Part shown: piece by piece, positions 27,929 through 29,416 of the stretch | Layout: every line of letters starts with the position of its first letter | Position numbering within the stretch: the first letter of the stretch is position 1 | IMG/VR virus record: IMGVR_UViG_3300001473_000090 | Span: 1 to 29,416 of that record | DNA length: 29,416 nucleotides | DNA from: a virus | Direction: 5' to 3' (one strand) | Made by a program: the position numbers and the translations under genes | The notes under the pieces: generated by a model | Seen by the model: only the letters and a program-made list of their open reading frames with translations | Database searches by the model: none | Told to the model about the DNA's origin: nothing

Positions 27929-28129
27929 ATGGAAGGAACAGCCAAGCATCTCAGAGACTTGAGAGATCACTTGATCGGGGCTTGCGACGCATGGCCTGCG
28001 CTAAACCACAAGCAACGGCTGAATCGTCTACAGCGAATGGTGGCCATGTCATCCGACGCTCTGCTCGCTGAGATCAAGGAGGCAAGAAGCGAGGCCGACG
28101 CCCCGCCACGGCGGCCGGCTGAGCGGTGA
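27929..28129 (+). CDS. Small hypothetical helical protein
   Basis: This 66-aa protein begins MEGTAKHLRDLRDHLIGACD, with a GGAAGGAGTGAGGGG SD region just before its ATG. It is helical and basic at the end (PPRRPAER). The gene follows the Lar-like stop by 4 nt and precedes the excisionase-like gene by 4 nt. A longer in-frame upstream start at 27794 would lie inside the Lar-like gene and is rejected. Confidence 0.65.
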   Translation: MEGTAKHLRDLRDHLIGACDAWPALNHKQRLNRLQRMVAMSSDALLAEIKEARSEADAPPRRPAER

Positions 28130-28133
28130 CGGG

Positions 28134-28478
28134 ATGGCGCGTCGGGCCACATCACAGCGCTACGTTTCAGCCAGCCATCTGGCTCGTATCACTGGCCGTT
28201 CGGCAAGGTGGTTGACCGGCATGGCTGCCAAGGGTGGGATACCGGGCGCTTTCCAACCGTCCGGCCCCAACAGCGCCTGGCTATTCGACGAAGGCCAGTT
28301 TTGGGGTTGGTTTCAAAACGGGAGACCGGTGCCATGGCAACCATCTACCGACGCGGGCGAACGTGGTGGGGACGTGTCCAGCGTCAAGGCAAGGAACTCA
28401 GGCAGTCCCTTAAAACAACGGCTCGCGGCGTTGCGGAAAAACGCCTCAAGAAATGGGTCGATGAACTCGATGCGATAG
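28134..28478 (+). CDS. xis: Excisionase-like HTH protein
   Basis: Residues about 9-65 form a winged-helix HTH of the excisionase/MerR type: YVSASHLARITGRSARWLTG, then MAAKGGIPGAFQPSGPNSAW with LFDEGQFWGWFQNGR. Xis bends attachment-site DNA and steers the integrase to excision. The second half of the frame, about 48 codons, overlaps the integrase start (145 nt) and is low-complexity, so the functional part ends near the HTH. The position directly before the integrase supports the call. Confidence 0.75.
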   Translation: MARRATSQRYVSASHLARITGRSARWLTGMAAKGGIPGAFQPSGPNSAWLFDEGQFWGWFQNGRPVPWQPSTDAGERGGDVSSVKARNSGSPLKQRLAALRKNASRNGSMNSMR

Positions 28479-29416
28479 CCTACGGCGAAAGGCCGCGGCG
28501 CACGTTCGACGACATGGCGCTGCGCTTTGAGGAAGACTATCTCCCGACCCTCAAACCATCGTCCGCCAAACGATACCAGCTCTCTATCGATGTGCTCGCC
28601 GAGACGTTGGAGGGCCTGTATCTCGACGAAATCACCAGCGCGAAGCTGTCCGAGTTCGAGACATGGCGGCGACGGAGAGGTGTCCGCTTGCCGGATGGCC
28701 AGACGGCGCATAAGCCGACACGCCCCATAAGCAGCAGTTCCATTCGTCGCGACCTCGCCTGCCTGTCGAGCATGTTTACCGAGGCGGAGGATTGGGGGTG
28801 GTTCGAAGGCAATCCGGTGCCACGCTACCTGCGCAGGCGGCGCAAGAAGGGCCTCAAGGAAGGATCGCCGGGCCGTCGGTATCTGACCAGGGATGAAGAG
28901 GCGCGCCTACTGGCAGAAGCGGGTGGCACCCTCGCCATCGCTGTCCAACTCGCGATCGATACTGGCCTGCGGCGGGAAGAACTGTTCTCGCTGAAATGGC
29001 ATCAGGTCGACCTTGCCAGGGCCATCGTCAGCACCACAACCGACACGAAGAATGGCAAGCCACGCGACGTGCCTCTGCTGCCCCGGTCGGCACAAATCCT
29101 GGCACATCTGCCACGGCACATTCGCAGCCCGTACGTGATCCATCACCCAGACGGTCGGCGGTTCGTTCATCTGAGCCGGAGCTTTACCGGCGCCATGAAA
29201 CGGGCCGGCCTCAAACCTGCAGTTTGGCATGATCTGCGCCGTACCTGCGGTTGCCGATTGCTTCAGGATCACGGCAAGGCGATGTCGCATGTTCGCGACT
29301 GGTTAGGACACGAGAGCATCAGGACCACGGAAAAGTCGTATGCCTTCCTAGAGCTTGAGCACCTTCAGCAGGGCCAGAACGCCGGCACAAAAACCGGCAC
29401 ACGGTCTGCGCAATAA
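28334..29416 (+). CDS. int: Phage tyrosine integrase
   Basis: This 360-aa protein starts at ATG 28334 (MATIYRRGRTWWGRV...), an arm-binding-type N-terminus. A core-binding domain follows (TFDDMALRFEEDYLPTLKPS), then the catalytic domain: R213 in TGLRREEL, H299 and R302 in HDLRRT, H326 in GHESIRTT, and the nucleophile Y336 in EKSYAFL. All key residues are present, so it should be active. It integrates and excises the phage at att sites. The stop TAA is the last three bases of the window, so attP should lie just beyond the right edge. An in-frame upstream start at 28208 would run through the excisionase-like gene and is not favoured. Confidence 0.95.
   Translation: MATIYRRGRTWWGRVQRQGKELRQSLKTTARGVAEKRLKKWVDELDAIAYGERPRRTFDDMALRFEEDYLPTLKPSSAKRYQLSIDVLAETLEGLYLDEITSAKLSEFETWRRRRGVRLPDGQTAHKPTRPISSSSIRRDLACLSSMFTEAEDWGWFEGNPVPRYLRRRRKKGLKEGSPGRRYLTRDEEARLLAEAGGTLAIAVQLAIDTGLRREELFSLKWHQVDLARAIVSTTTDTKNGKPRDVPLLPRSAQILAHLPRHIRSPYVIHHPDGRRFVHLSRSFTGAMKRAGLKPAVWHDLRRTCGCRLLQDHGKAMSHVRDWLGHESIRTTEKSYAFLELEHLQQGQNAGTKTGTRSAQ

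Noticed and set aside
1-29416. CRISPR array, rRNA, tRNA or insertion sequence
   Set aside because: No regular repeat-spacer pattern, no tRNA cloverleaf, no transposase or terminal inverted repeats were seen on either strand.

Overview
The window is the larger part of a temperate phage genome (prophage), running from the head-assembly genes on the left to the integrase on the right. The DNA is GC-rich. The host is most likely an alphaproteobacterium: the phage carries a GapR-type (DUF2312) DNA-binding domain, a GcrA-like zinc knuckle and a DUF6456-type protein, all typical of that class. No rRNA, tRNA, CRISPR array or insertion sequence was seen. The phage is not complete: the scaffold-like gene is cut by the left edge, so the major capsid protein and all tail and lysis genes must lie beyond it. 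The right edge coincides with the integrase stop codon, so attP/attR should lie just outside.

Layout. (1) 1-6400, minus strand: late head module in the order small terminase, large terminase, DUF4055-type portal, Mu gpF-like minor head protein, small zinc protein, scaffold-like protein. An AU-richer two-TM protein with its own terminator (734-1909) is inserted as a moron. (2) 6597-8802: a lipoprotein and a small HExxH metallopeptidase on the minus strand, and two very small plus-strand genes, the first with a good promoter. (3) 8824-17111, minus strand: a tightly overlapping early operon that starts at a Cro-like repressor and ends at a strong terminator. It encodes zinc proteins, an orphan LexA-type winged helix, a HTH regulator, a GapR/GIY-YIG fusion, a VRR-NUC nuclease, an MT-A70 adenine methylase, a GcrA-like peptide, a DUF559-like nuclease, DUF1376 replication proteins, an HNH protein, several very small proteins and a DUF6456-like protein that sits where a late regulator would be expected.

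(4) 17112-20729: immunity and accessory region. A repressor with two HTH domains and no peptidase domain faces the Cro-like gene across a 113-nt control region that contains a perfect palindrome. Next come a PAS/LuxR-type regulator, a WHEHL-motif protein, and a two-gene cassette (unknown protein plus PIN nuclease) with its own promoter, operator-like palindrome and terminator. (5) 20730-29416, plus strand: an AT-rich patch with repeated 9-mers, a roughly 140-nt run of stacked hairpins (probable structured leader RNA), then about 19 tightly coupled genes. These include two stand-alone ParS/MbcA-type antitoxin domains, a J-domain protein, a RecE-like nuclease with a putative annealing protein, a C5 methylase, a DPVW-type methylase, a Lar-like protein, an excisionase-like protein and a tyrosine integrase.

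How it works together (inference): the double-HTH repressor holds lysogeny from the palindrome, and Cro plus the long minus operon drive replication. The plus operon supplies recombination, anti-restriction and excision functions. The accessory genes (two-TM protein, lipoprotein, PAS regulator, PIN cassette) look like lysogen-expressed cargo. The least familiar parts are the GapR/GIY-YIG fusion, the PIN cassette and the structured leader.
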